In this document: positions 1-12,072 of the stretch, piece by piece | Layout: every line of letters starts with the position of its first letter | Position numbering within the stretch: the stretch's first letter is position 1 | From: Triglochin maritima | Lineage: Eukaryota > Streptophyta > Magnoliopsida > Alismatales > Juncaginaceae | NCBI GenBank assembly: GCA_963682175.1 | Contig: OY821781.1 | Coordinates: 40,127,254 to 40,191,253, forward strand | DNA: 64,000 bases | Reading direction: 5' to 3' | The notes under the pieces: model-generated | Seen by the model: the letters and a program-made list of their open reading frames with translations, nothing else | What the model was told of the DNA's origin: nothing | Databases searched by the model: none | Translations under genes and position numbers: made by a program

Positions 1-258
1 AATACTCATCATGATGGTGTGGATCTTCTTGATTTTCTCATTGATCCTTTTGATTTATATCCAGGTCCTTCTCTCTTGCACTCAGTCAATAAGTCCTACA
101 ATTCAGTTTTTTTCCTTGCTTTTAAGTCATTTTTGTGTCTTTTTTTCTCACTTATTTTATTCCTAAAACTTAAACATAAAACTCGTTACGTAGCATTGCT
201 TAGGCTAAAAATAAAGAATATAAGACACAAATATATGCATGATATGATGTCAATCAAT

Positions 259-321
259 CCACCACATCAACTTTTACCTTTCATGTTATATTCATTCCTA
301 TAAAGAGGAATTCCACGATCA
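259..321 (+). repeat. 63-bp segment with TATA-like box, also at 37067-37130
   Basis: This segment is nearly identical to 37067-37130: it runs from CCACCACATCAACTTTTACC through a CCTATAAAGAGG box to a CACGATC/TCGATC end, with only a few mismatches. Flanks on both sides differ. The CTATAAAG core resembles a plant TATA box, so the segment may be a copied promoter piece. Its order relative to the duplicated block downstream is the same in both places, which fits the larger duplication. Confidence 0.55.
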
Positions 322-1064
322 AGAGAGATGGTTACACTCACAACACCGTACTCCACATTAGCCTCACTTGTTCAGCCATATCACATCCACAATCCCACGA
401 TCACCAAACCAACCCTCACCATCTATACCTCGCACATCCAATTCCTCACACCCATATATACTTAAATCCCATGTTGGAAAGGGTGGCACGCACCAAACCT
501 ACGTGATCAGAAGAAGAGGGGGTACACATACCCCCAAACAAAACACATACACCAATCAAACATGAGAGAAGAAGAGAGGGTGACGTGAGAAGAAAAGAGA
601 GTGGAGCAATATGAGAGGATAATTAAGAGAAGTGTGACATGAGGTGGAGTTGTGGTTCACGCTAAACGGACAACGATTCCGATTTTGTGGCAACACCGGC
701 AACCTCGGCATCTCCGGTGATAGCTCCCATAAGTGATTCAACCTCAACGATCATGCCGATGACCTTGGTAACTCCTGCAACAACTCCCACAACTTCAACA
801 CTTATTGAACCTCGACGACTATTGATTTGGGCGTCTACAATACCACCAATAACAACGACCTCGCCACTTCTCACGACGACACTAAAGACTCTGGTCTGGT
901 CCACTTCACCATTCACCAACAATAACATTGCCGTCATCGTCATAATCTTCAGCGACAATATCTGTCCCTTGCGGTTGGTCAAAAGCATAATCTCCTTTGC
1001 CAAACCATTCATCGTACGTGGGCGGCCACCCTCCTTAAGGATCTGTACCCATTCGTGCACCAAA

Positions 1065-1330
1065 CACGATCATTCCGGTCACTGTCTTTTTTTTAAGGAT
1101 TCGTCTCCGGATGGTCGCCCGATTTGCCAAGCGATCACCTTCCTTTGGGATTCGGGCTCGTTTGGTTTTGGGAAAAACACGATCATTCCGGTGACTGTCC
1201 TTTTTTTAAGGATTCGTCTATTAATGATCGCACAATTTGCCAAGCGATCACCGCCCTTGTGGCGTGCTCATTTGGCTTGGCAAAAACACATGTTATTCCG
1301 GTCATTGTCTTTTTTTAAGGATTCGAATGA
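1065..1330. repeat. Tandem repeat, about 110-bp unit, 2.3 copies
   Basis: Units start at 1065, 1178 and 1287 (spacing 113 and 109). Each opens with CAC(GATC or ATGT)ATTCCGGT, continues through a T-rich run and AAGGATTCG, and in the first two ends in TTTGCCAAGCGATCACC. The units have diverged and no TE terminus is visible around them. Confidence 0.75.
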
Positions 1331-1820
1331 TTGTTTATACTTTTGGCAAATAAAAATATACGCGGGAAGGCTGCCCAAATTTACAAGGTTAGATTGACTA
1401 AAAGAATAACATGATTTCATAAACAATCATTGTTAACAATGTGGTTAGTGGACGTCAAATAATAGAGAGATTCAATCTTATATCTAGGATTGAATATAAG
1501 ATCTCATTCGTTGAGGGAATATGACATAAATACCATGATGGAGTAGGAATATGGAAGTTTCAGATGAACGAAATGTGATTCCAATACATGTTGGTATATG
1601 AGAAATATGACTTCAGTTAATTATGGGGTTTTAGTTACATAAAAATGACTTCATAATTATTCCTATATTCTAATTCATACACACGTGGTCGAATTGGATC
1701 TTATCTTGGAATGATGCCCCAACTCGTTCGTATGTGAGGTTTACGCTTCAACCCAAAAAATGTGCATATATATGTGCACTGTTGGGAGGGGGATTCTACC
1801 TATGCATTACACAACAAACG

Positions 1821-2898
1821 TGTAACGTCCCAAAATAGAGGAAAATTTAAAATTTTAAACAAACGAGATCTCAAGACAAAAGTCATCAAACAGGAATGTT
1901 ACTCATATAAATATAATCAGTCGGTGCACGACAATACAACATAGTTTATCAAAATATATGATTACATCAATACAACGAAAGACAGATACAAGTAATCATG
2001 AAGACCTCGAAGAGTCCGAAGAGGATCCTGACCCCAAAATGTGTGCGCCCGCTGTCACCACCCGACAGAACCTACTGCGGTCCTGAAACATGAATCAACA
2101 ACAATGTCTGAGTTTCCCATTAGGAAACTCGGTATGCCAAGCTCACCTATATGAATGCAACAGTACGATAATGAACCTATCATACTAGTACGGTAATGCA
2201 ACAGTCCCAGTCGACCGAAAACTACCAGGGTCATCCTAATAGTCTAGGTCAAATAACAGTCGAACAAGATATAAAAATCGGTCGAACGACATGCATTATA
2301 ATCAAGTTCACTTAAGTTCCGATCGAACCAAAAACTAGGAACGGTCGACCAAAAACAAACAGGAAATCCTCTGACCCACCATCACACATGCAACCGGTCG
2401 ACCGCCACACGGCATCGTTCGACCGGTGTTTGTTAAAGTCAGGCAAAACAGTAAAACCGGTCGACCGTTCGTCGACAGCAACCCCGCGCCCGCGACCGAC
2501 CACAACTCCCCATCATCGTGGTGAGCAACAAACCCAAGCTATTAAACTGGCATACCTAAATGTAAGACAAAGCACGTCGGTGATCCGCTCCACGTCACCA
2601 GATGGCCGTAACCTCCGCACGACCTCAATTTGCGCCAACCGCACGTGCCTCACGCCGGAGCTGCGTCCACCTCCTCTGGGTCGCCGAAAAAGGAAGAGAA
2701 GCAGTGAGAGAGAGCAAATGTGTGAGAGAGGGAGGGAGAGAGAGAGAGAGATAGGGTTTTGCTCAAAAACCCACACCACCCATCACCTCACCATCCCCTA
2801 CACCGTCACCCAACCCGCTCCTGTTCATCCTCCCATTTTCCATGCAAACGCACCCCAAAACCCTCATTAGCACCCTAATTAGGGTTAGGGACATAACA
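1821..2898 (-). mobile_element. Solo LTR (gypsy-like, GTCGACC-rich family), TSD AAACG
   Basis: The element begins TGTAACGTCCC and ends GGACATAACA, so it has TG...CA ends. It is flanked by a perfect 5-bp duplication AAACG (1816-1820 and 2899-2903). Both ends resemble those of the gypsy LTRs at 49493 and 56921 (start TGTAACGTCCTC, end GGATATAACA), so I place it in a related Ty3/gypsy family read on the minus strand. No internal region or second LTR is present, as expected after LTR-LTR recombination. CGGTCGACCG palindromes lie near 2396 and 2458, and a GA-rich run near 2728. At 1078 bp it is shorter than the 1912-bp relative at 44913, so an internal deletion is likely. Confidence 0.85.
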
Positions 2899-5243
2899 AA
2901 ACGGATCAAAGATGCACAACGAATATTGTACGTGAAAATCTAACTTCTGATCCTTTCCCAAACTTTAATTCAACAAGAAACACAAAAGATAAACAAAACA
3001 AGCAATAAGACAAACGCGATTTACAAGGTTCGGGAACGTGTCTACGTCCTTGGGGGGGTCTCCTGCGGGTTTCCTTTCCTTCTTCCGCTTCTCCAACAAG
3101 AGGAGCAACCGAGATTACAAGTTTGTGGAGGTAATATGTTATCTAAAGTACTCTAGATCTCTTTCTAGCCCTAATCTCTCACTACCCAATGAAGGAAATA
3201 ACACTTGTGTACGTTGTACAAAAACAAGGGCAAACAAGCTCTTATATAGACTCCAAAATCGAGCTAGAAACGTGCAAAACCGCATAGAAAACATGGACAA
3301 TGGTCAACCGAAATTGCTCCAACGGTCGACCGTTCAGTTAACAAGATCGATTCTTATTAATTTCAGTTGACCGAACCCTTCTTCCGATTGACCATTTCAC
3401 GATTACCTGCCCTCCAACCCCTTTTACCGGTCGACCGTTCGTGACTCCATGAAAATCCCTAGTTTTGGTCGAGACTTACACCGGTCGACCGAACCCCTTC
3501 GGTCAAGAGCTTCTAATATGATCCGCTCGACCAGACTCCACCATCGGCCGACCGTTTTATCCTGTTTCTGCTTAACAAATCTTAAACCAATTTCAACATG
3601 CACCTCTCTTGAAAAGATTACTCATAACTCTTCAAGAAACAAACCAGAAATCGAAATTGATTTGATCCCAATCTGGCTAATCAGCATGTTGAGGTTGGAT
3701 GTTGAATCGTCCGGTTTCAAGGTGCGGGTTTAAGTAAGATGAATATCCAATTGTATCATAGGATACATGACATAGAATCTGAAAATTCTAATAGAAAATT
3801 GTGATTTATAAGGTTTATGGTCTTTGATAATTCCTTTCCGTCGAAAAACTCACTTAAGAGTGGTTACTACAAACCGTACTCCATCTAGGATTTTCCCGGT
3901 TGCTTCGTCTACTAAGCTTCATGGGAAGTTGCGGCAAGCACAAAGTGTATTATTTCATATAATGTTGTGATAAAAAGTCTTGTTAAATTAATTACCGATT
4001 ATAAATCTATTGTCGGGTAACTTCTAGATGAGAAATACAAAAATTGGAATAAGCACAAGTTCAAAGGGTGATAATCGGGTACACATTGTATTCCAGACTT
4101 TGATGGTCAGCGATTAAACGAAAGTTTGATCCATCAAAGTCTCATACGTAAAATGTTACCATATTTGGGTATGAAACGAATTTAAACATATATCTTGATT
4201 TACACGTTGCAGGGCAATGATGATTTTCATACAAGTAATGGAATTTTGCATATTAACCCCTATGTAAGGAATGAATAGATTAGTTAGGTGGTTATGTTCG
4301 AAGACATTACCAAATAACTCAATATGCTTAAGCAAATCACAAATGGTATCTCCAATTGGGTAAATTATAAATACATACCTTAAATTGGATAAATTGCAAC
4401 AATACATAAGTTATACCATTTGATTTGCAAAATTGATCTTGAAATACAAATAGTCCGCCTAAATAGACATAATTAAAAATTCACCCTTAAATGGACAAAT
4501 TATATATCCACCACTAAATGTGGATAAATTGCAATAATATATAATTTGTACCAATTGATTTGCAAAACAATAATAAAATAGAAATAGTCCATCTAAATGG
4601 ACAAAATCATAAATCCACCTCTCAATTTGGATAAATTGGGAAACAAATCTTTAAAGTTGTAAAATTTGTCAACCAATTTTAAAATATGAAAACAATGTTA
4701 AAATACAAACATTAGCTACTCTAATAGTAAGAGAGGATGCTCGTCAAACAGAATCATGGGTTCCTCTCTCTTAATATTGGAGTTGTCAAAATTAAAATAC
4801 AACCTACCTTAAAATACAAAGTGGATTGTGGATTCCCTCTCTCTTACCGACAATGGAGTCTTCATTTAACAAACCAAATAAAAATCCTTATATATACACG
4901 AACATTCCCTTAAACAAGAGAATAAACTGTTTACAATGTCTCCTAAAATACGAGACTATATTATTCATAAAAATATCCGCCTTGTGATAAGGTTAAACTC
5001 ACTCAGATTAGGCAGTCTTCAACATAAAGTTGAAGTGTCAAATTAAATCAAGACACAAAACAAAATACACACAAACATTCTCCTAAACAAGAGAATAAAT
5101 TGTTTACAATGTCTTCTAAATACAAGAGTACACTATACATAATCTCCTCGTTATGAGGCTAAGCTAACTAAAACCCGACAATCTAGATCTCCTCCTTCAT
5201 TATTATATCAAGCTATTTGATATGATAATAGTTTGTGAAATAT
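2899..5243. repeat. Duplicated non-coding block, copy A
   Basis: This block runs from the solo LTR to the CACTA insertion point. It matches 38991-41412 (copy C) almost end to end and 37165-38504 (copy B) in part. It contains CGGTCGACCG palindromes near 3322, 3427 and 3481, then AT-rich DNA with a degenerate internal repeat of the form ATCCACC..AAATGTGGATAAATTGCAA around 4370-4640. Short open stretches such as 3038-3370 are interrupted or altered in the other copies and show no domain. The block is likely old retrotransposon-derived DNA, but I cannot assign a family. Confidence 0.8.
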
Positions 5244-5263
5244 CACTAGTGCAGAATAGTGCA

Positions 5264-5500
5264 TACTCGTCGCCCAATAGACATCGACCGTATTAAGAGG
5301 CGACGTCTATAAGTATAAATGTCGGTTCTTTATACAACCGACGTGTATTGTGTACTCTAGACGTCGATTGTTGGAACATGGATTGCAACCGACCTCTAGA
5401 GTACACAATAGACGTCAGATATTTGTTTGACCCACGTCTATTCCCCATCCGTATAGACGTCAGTTGAGTATTATATCCAACGTCTATAGTTCTAATAAGT
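5264..5500. repeat. CACTA sub-terminal repeats (TAGACGTCGG type)
   Basis: Many direct and inverted copies of a decamer like TAGACGTCGG/CCGACGTCTA follow the CACTA end. In En/Spm-type elements such sub-terminal arrays are the binding sites of the element's own DNA-binding protein. Here the motif carries a GACGTC palindrome. Similar arrays occur at 30395-30765, 41433-41665, 44405-44669 and 62570-62890. Confidence 0.8.
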
Positions 5501-7129
5501 CCAGGTTTCCTTTCAGTTTTTATCTATTATTTTTTATCTTAGCCACCAAAACCCAATTAAAACCCTAGCCGTCGTCCTCCACTTCAACAACTCTGACCAA
5601 AACCCTAGCATCCGCAACCCTGGCCGTCGTCCTCCACTTCCCCAACCACTGCAGCCTCCGCGACCACCGTCACCACAACACCCTCCTCCGTGACCACCGT
5701 CACCGCAGCTGCAACCTCCTCCTCTGGTTCGTGCTCATACGATTAGGCTATCTTAGCTTGTCATTTGCGGTGATCATATTATTAATGTGATTTAATCGGG
5801 AATTTTGTGTGTGATAATATTAGATATAATATTAATGATTTGATTGTGGTGGTTTGTGTATATTTGATTGCGGTGGTTTGTGTATAGCACAAAAATCTAG
5901 GGTTTTAGATTCAACTTGTGAAAGATCACATGTTTGGATTTTAGATTCTTAGGTGAGTTTGAATTTATGAGTTTGGTGTTTCTGGGAGAATATGAAGCCT
6001 AGTTTTGTAATTGGTTCTCCTTTGGTGTATTGTTGATGTTACAATAGGGTTCTTTATTTCTTTTTCTGTGCATTTGTTTTCGTTACTCTTAATCAAGATG
6101 ACAGATGAGATGCATTTTGGAATTTGGTTATGTGTTTGCTTTACTTTCGTTGTGTATTGACAAACGTTGGATTGTTGACTCAGTTTAGGGTTGTGGATTG
6201 ACATGTTCTGTTAATATCTTAGCGCGAGGATTGAGCGACGTTGATGTGCGGGAAGCGTCCAACATTCTGATTGTGAGTTTTTCTTTGTTTTAGATAATTG
6301 TCATGATTATTTTCCTTATTTTTAGATAATGTTCATAAGATAATGTGAAATTTATTGTAGCTATGAATGAATCTAATGATATCAAACCACATCGGGAGAT
6401 CAAACTGTACCCCAATAACAATTCTTGGTTAAAGAATGAGTTAATTAGGAAGAATGATCGAATCTCCGTTTGTTATTTTTGGAAAATGTCTTTAATATTC
6501 TGTTTTATATTAAAAAGACTATAACTTAGATCATGTAAAAAAATTATGTTTAGTTTAGTGAGTTCATATATTTATTTATGTTTATTAATTTTTAGCTTAG
6601 TTAAATATTTATTTATGTTTATTTATGTTGAAAACAACTTATTTTGTTTTGTTAAATGTTTATTTATGTTTAGTTTCTAATAACTCATTGACCCCTTTAA
6701 GCAATTTGGCCTTTAATAAGCTAAAGCAAAAGATTATACAATATTTGCTAAATCATTCATCATATAGGACTTTCCATTCATCGTATTTATTATTTATTTT
6801 ACGATTTTTGTCGTAGATTGCTGGTGTAAGGTATGTAATCTCTTTCACTCATCATTCATTAGAAAACACGCATTACTTAGTAGGACTTGCATTGGAACAA
6901 GAGTGAGGTGAGTGTTTGTTTGGTGTGTTGTTTGTTAGATTAAGGTATGAAAAACACCTAGGGCGTTGTCACCTATAGGAGATGAGGTAGGGGATTTCAT
7001 CACCCTTTCATTGCCCCAAAAACCACTTAATAAAAGAGCCTTAATAAAATCAATATAGACGTTGGGCCTTAGGATTTCCGAACGCATTAAGGAGAGGAAA
7101 CCGTTTAAGACCTTTATGGCCTGAACGTC

Positions 7130-7315
7130 GTTGTCCATCTTGTGTCCCTGAGATTTTAGGAACCTCCGGGTTCTTAATTTCCTACAGACTACTGGTCCCC
7201 AATATTTAAGACCATTTTGGCCCGAACGTCGTTGCCCATCTAGTCTCCCTGAGATTTTAGGAACCTCCGGGTTCTTGATTTCCTACAGAGTAGTGGTCAT
7301 CGGTGGGACCTCAAA
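7130..7315 (+). repeat. 100-bp direct repeat in CACTA leader/UTR
   Basis: Two units with anchors TCCCTGAGATTTTAGG at 7145 and 7245 (period 100), each followed by AACCTCCGGGTTCTT and TTTCCTACAGA. The paralogous CACTA has one unit (43350-43440), and the CACTA entering at 62545 has two full units plus a partial one (63315, 63381, 63482). Copy number therefore varies between related elements. Confidence 0.75.
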
Positions 7316-7549
7316 GATTGGCGTCGTCTAGTGCTAAGGACCTATAGTGGACTTTAGGCTTGCTTTGGCCTTGATTTCTTAGTTAGGTTTCTAACCTTCC
7401 TTATTCCCACGCTAGATTAAGGACTTCATCTCCTCTCTCCTGAATCATTCTTTTCTCATCTTCATGTCTCTGGATCTTCTTGTATTTGGAATTCGTGTAT
7501 TTTTATTAGTATTATCGAATTTATGTTCAATAACTTGTGCTACTCAGGA

Positions 7550-7780
7550 AAATGAAGGTTTACAAAGTGTTAGGTGGCAGGAGAACAACCCAAAAAATGG
7601 GAGTAATATGTCATGGAATGGGAGTAAATTCTTTCTCCCATTTTTGTTAATTAAGTTAAGTAATGGAACATATATTTAGCAAATTTATATGTTTATAGTA
7701 CCGCAAGCAGACTGGAAATACGGAATGTGGTTACTATGTGATGAGATACATGGAGGAAATCCTCCAATTTGCAACTCAAG
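7550..7780 (+). pseudogene. Remnant of Ulp1-like (C48) gene, Cys-box exon
   Basis: A GGRRTT-bearing exon fragment near 7570-7615 is followed by an intron-like stretch and then sequence from 7698. In one frame the latter reads TECGYYVMRYMEE, the Cys box of Ulp1/SENP-type C48 peptidases. The same exon sits in the full CACTA gene at 29790-29885. The upstream His/Asp exons are absent, so this is only the 3' end of the gene kept in a deletion derivative. The copy is cut at 7780 right after the Cys box. Confidence 0.7.
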
Positions 7781-7824
7781 ATGATGTATAAAACAATAAT
7801 AACTAGGGTAAACCCCATTACATA

Positions 7825-10800
7825 TCAATCATCAAGCCAATCTACATGGTTCCTCAATCTCATGGACTCGAAATGCATTTCGCCCTTGGCTTGGGATAAG
7901 GGTTTTGTGAATGGATCAGCTGTGTTGCTGTTGGTGTCGACCCATAAAAGATTTATTTTGCCTTCGTCGATGAGGTCACACGTCACGAAGTACTTACGAT
8001 CCATGTACTTCACTTTGTGGTGGGATTTGGGATCCTTGATATGCGAGAAAGACGCACTATTGTCGCAAAATAGCTCTATTGGTTCCTCGCTCGAGGGAAC
8101 TACTCCAAGCTCTTCAAGGAACTTCTTAATCCACACTCCTTCCTTGCTCGCTTCAGAGACAGCAATTACTTCGGAAGCAGTGGTTGAGTCGGCCGTAGTG
8201 CTTTGCTTCCAACTACGCCAACTCACAGCTCCACCATTCAGAAGAAAGACGTATCCTGATTGCGACCTTCTATCGTCTGGATCACTCATGAAACTCGCAT
8301 CCGAGTAACCTTCAGCTATCAATTCCCTTTGTCCTCCATAAACAAGAATCTTATCCTTAGTCCGGTTAAGGTACTTCAGGATATTCTTGACCGCAGTCCA
8401 ATGCTCAGGACCTGCGTTGGATTGGTGACGACTTGTCACGCTTAGAGCATATGAGACATCGGGTCTTGTGCAAGTCATCGCGTACATGATCGACCCAATT
8501 GCCGAAGCATAAGGGACATCTTTCATGTACTCTAAGTCCTTACGTGATTGCGCACGTTGAGACTTCTAGTTGCACACCCATACTCATTGGCAAACTGCCC
8601 TTTTTGGAGTTGTTCATCTTGAACCTTTCCAAGACCTTGTCAATGTATGTACGTTGACTGAGGCCAATGAGTCTACGAGATCTATCTCGATATATCTTGA
8701 TTCCCAAGATGTATTGAGCCTCACCCATATCTTTCATTGAAAATGCAGATTTCAATGAACTTCTCGTTTGCTCAAGCAAAGGAATATGATTGCCCATAAG
8801 CAATATGTCATCGACATATAAGATTAGGAATACTACATGGCTCCCACTAACCTTCTTGTATATACAAGGTTCTTCCTTACTTTGAATGAAGTGAAGTTTT
8901 TTCACTTCCTCGTCAAAGCGTTTGTTCCAACTCCTTGATGCTTGCTTCAATCCATAAATGGATCTTTGAAGCTTGCATACCTTCTCGCTATTCTTTGGAT
9001 CTTCAAAACCTTGAGGTTGTACCATGTACAGATCCTCCTCCAAGTTCCCATTAAGGAACACCGTTTTGACATCCATTTGCCATACTCCATAATCGTGAAA
9101 TGCGGCAATAGCGAGCATGATCCGAATAGACTTGAACATGGCAACCGGTGAAAAAGTTTCATCATAGTCAATTCCTTGAACTTGAGTGAAACCCTTTGCT
9201 ACAAGCCTCGCTTTGTAGGTTGTCAAGTTCCCATCCATGTCCATCTTCCTCTTGAAAACCCATTTATTTTGAATGGCCTTTTTCCCTTGAGGAAGGTCAA
9301 CGAAGTTCCATACTTGATTATCATACATGGATTCTATTTCGGATTCCATGGCCTTAAGCCATAGTTTGGAGTGTTCCCTTTCCATTGCTTCTTGGAAGGT
9401 CAAGGGATCATTGGTATCTAGTACCATGATTTCATGAAGTCCCAGATACAAGTCGGGTTTCTTCCTTTCCCTTTTTGACCTTCTTAGTTCTTTTGGTTCT
9501 TCTCGTGTCTCTCGAACTTCTTCCACAATTTCTTGAGGAGTTGGTTCACGTTCAACTCTTGAACGTACACTTGGTGGGGATGTTTGAGATTCTCTCACAA
9601 TTTCTCGTGATGGTCTCTCGCTCACGCTCCCACTAACCAAAGGAATCTCGGTTGGGCCTTCATGATCTTGAATGTCATCATTTATGTCATGATCTTGTAG
9701 AGTATCTTGAGTTTCCTCAAGCACAACCCTACTCCCACTACTTTTTACTCTTTCTAGAAATTCCTTTTCCAGAAATGTGGCATCCCTCTCTACAATCACT
9801 CGATTGGAGGTGATATGCCAAAAGTAGTATCCTCTTGTCTCACGAGGATAACCAATAAAGAAGCACTTATCCGCTTTTGGTTGAAGTTTGGTCGACATCA
9901 ATCTCTTGACGTAAGCCTCACAACCCCAAATCTTGAGAAAATTGAGCTTAGGTGTTTTACCACTCCATAGCTCATAAGGAGTTTTCTCCACGGATTTGGA
10001 TGGAACATTATTTAGTGTGTAAGCCGCAGTTTGTAGTGCATAACTCCAAAAGTAAAGAGGTAATTCCGCATGACTAATCATTGACCGAACCATGTCGAGC
10101 AATGTCCTATTCCTCCTTTCGGATACCCCATTCCACTGAGGTGTACCGGGAGGGGTGAGTTGAGGTACAATACCAAACTCCTTTAGGTATGAGTCAAATT
10201 CGGCACTTAAGTACTCACCTCCACGATCCGTTCGTAGAGACTTGATTTTCTTGTCGAGTTGGTTCTCTACTTCATTCTTGAATTCTTTGAACTTGTCAAA
10301 AGATTCACTTTTGTTTCTCATTAGATAAACATAGTCATAACGACTATAATCATCCGTGAACGTAATGAAGTACCTGAAACCATCTCGTGCACTAGCACTC
10401 ATTGGACCACATACATCAGAATGTATCAAATCCAACAAGCCACTCGCCCTTGGGCCTTTCTTCTTGAAAGGCTTTTTGGTCATTTTTCCCATTAGACATG
10501 GTTGGCACGTCTCCAATGATTTAAAATCAAGTAGACCAAGAAGGTTACCTTCTTGCAATTTCTTGATGCGCTTTTCATTTATGTGACCAAGACGATAGTG
10601 CCACAAGAGAGTATCATTCTCGTGAGTGGTCTTAAGTCTTTTGTTATTGATATTAAAGATTTGTTTATTATCCAATTCAAGCAAATAGAGATCATTCCTT
10701 ATGAACGCATTTGCATAGAAAACACCATTCTCCGATATAGATAAACAAGAATTTGAAATATTTATATTAAAATTATCCATATCCAGACATGATACAGAAA

Positions 10801-11935
10801 TAATATTCTTGCTAATCGAAGGTACATAATAAACACTCTTTAGACATAAATTTAAACCACTACATAATTGAAGCACCACAGAACCTTGTGCAACCACAGA
10901 CACGTTCACACCATTTCCGACCTTCAATTCTACCTCGTTCCTTACGAGTTCCTTCCTATCCATGAGTAGCTGCACATTAGAAACTATGTGAGCACAAGAT
11001 CCGGTATCAATTACCCAATCCTGGACAGAGGTGGCTAAATTTATTTTAATAACAAATATACCTTTGGCCTTTCTGGGGTGCCGACGTTCAATCACTCCGT
11101 TGTCAAGGTCTTCCTTGTACTTGGGGCAATTTGGCCGGATGTGTCCTTTTTCACCGCAGTGAAAGCACTCCGTATTGGGAGTTGGAGATTTCTGAGATTT
11201 CCCCCTCGAGGCACTCTTATGAGCACCTCCTACTCCCTTGCTCTTGATTGAACCAATTTTGGTAGATTTGCCCTTTCCTTTACCAATCTTTTGGCTCCTC
11301 CCATGGACGGCAAGGACTTGCTTGTCCCTACCCTTGCCCATGTCAACTTCAGCAGTTTTGAGAGCATTGTGAAGCTCCTCAAGACTCACCACTTTTTCAC
11401 GCACGTGATAGTGCATCACAAAGTCCTTAAAGGACGGGCCTAGAGAGCCAAGTATCATATCTTCAGCAATGTCCTCGGGCATTGGTGAAGAGAGCTTTGC
11501 CAACTTCTCAAGGTATCCTTGCATCGTGAGAAAATGCATAGATACCGATGTTCCCTCCGCCATATGGCACCTAGTGAGTGCGATGGTGGTCTTATAGCGC
11601 TCCTTTCGGGCACTATCCATGAACATCTTTGATAAAGCCTCCATGGTCTTCTTGGGTTTTGAATCCAAGTATTCCGCTTGAAGCGAGTCACCCATGGATG
11701 CTAGCATAAGACCGTGAACTTGGTTATCTTGGTCTTCCCACTTGGCTTTAGCCTCTTTCTCTTCATCGGTTAATCTCTCATTCCACTTTGGGATTGGACC
11801 TTCCAAAATGTGAGATAGTTTCTCAAACTTTAACACGATGTTGAGTTTGAGTTGCCAACTAATGAAGTTTGAGCCATCATTTGCTAAAGGGTGTTTTTCT
11901 ATCATGGATCGTACGATAGGTTGGATGTTCGACAT
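7825..11935 (-). pseudogene. Copia gag-pol polyprotein, one-base frameshift
   Basis: The start chosen is the ATG at 11935 (MSNIQPIV..), because the in-frame extension upstream is AT-rich leader. Domains in order with approximate residues: UBN2-type gag 1-220; CCHC zinc knuckle CFHCGEKGHIRPNC near 256; aspartic protease DTGS near 307; GAG-pre-integrase H..H near 440; integrase core with HSDVCGP, FTDDYSRY and NGVSERRN near 505-606; RT with YVDD near 1038; RNase H with DASFMSDPDDR and TADPFTKPL. Total length of about 1370 residues is normal for plant copia. The frame breaks at about 8562 where one base is missing, giving a stop at 8540; the RNase H part continues in another frame from 8526 to 7825. 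No other stop is visible. It would have encoded the full replication machinery, but with the frameshift and no 3' LTR it should be inactive. Confidence 0.9.
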
Positions 11936-12072
11936 TTTTCTACAAAATAAATCATATAGGATTTTAATGCCAATTTCATGTTTTAATACACATGCATACA
12001 TATATTGAATATAAATGTAAATGTTGCAAATAAAATTTTTGCCCATAAATGCAACAATCCAAGATCCCATCA

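Larger units (their letters stand above)
1..1820. other. Left-edge region without a recognisable gene
   Basis: No recognisable domain is seen in any frame. The longest open stretch (687-1397, plus) is opposed by another open stretch on the minus strand (1063-662). Both are low-complexity Thr/Ser/Pro or Val/Gly translations with no start context, domain or exon structure, so I do not call them genes. The region holds a TATA-like segment repeated near 37.1 kb and a 110-bp tandem repeat, listed separately. The first 75 bases could be the tail of an exon (acidic Asp/Leu-rich reading followed by CAG/GT), but this cannot be supported. Confidence 0.5.
5244..7780 (+). mobile_element. CACTA (En/Spm) non-autonomous element, right end missing
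   Basis: The element starts with CACTAGTGCAGAA after the flank TAT, at the same flanking sequence as the complete copy at 41413-44669. It then follows that copy through the sub-terminal GACGTC repeats, a GC-rich CCGTCGTCCTCC leader and AT-rich UTR-like DNA, to the Cys-box exon of a Ulp1-like gene. Homology stops at 7780, where minus-strand copia sequence begins, so about 0.8 kb including the right terminus is lost. No transposase is present: this is an internal-deletion derivative. Confidence 0.85.

Noticed and set aside
662..1397. Long overlapping ORFs on both strands (236 and 133 codons)
   Set aside because: Low-complexity translations, overlap with the 110-bp tandem repeat, no domain, no promoter or exon structure; likely chance.
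3038..3733. ORFs in the duplicated block (110 and 94 codons)
   Set aside because: The equivalent ORFs in copies B and C have different lengths or frames, and the sequence is GTCGACC-rich repeat DNA, so coding is unlikely.
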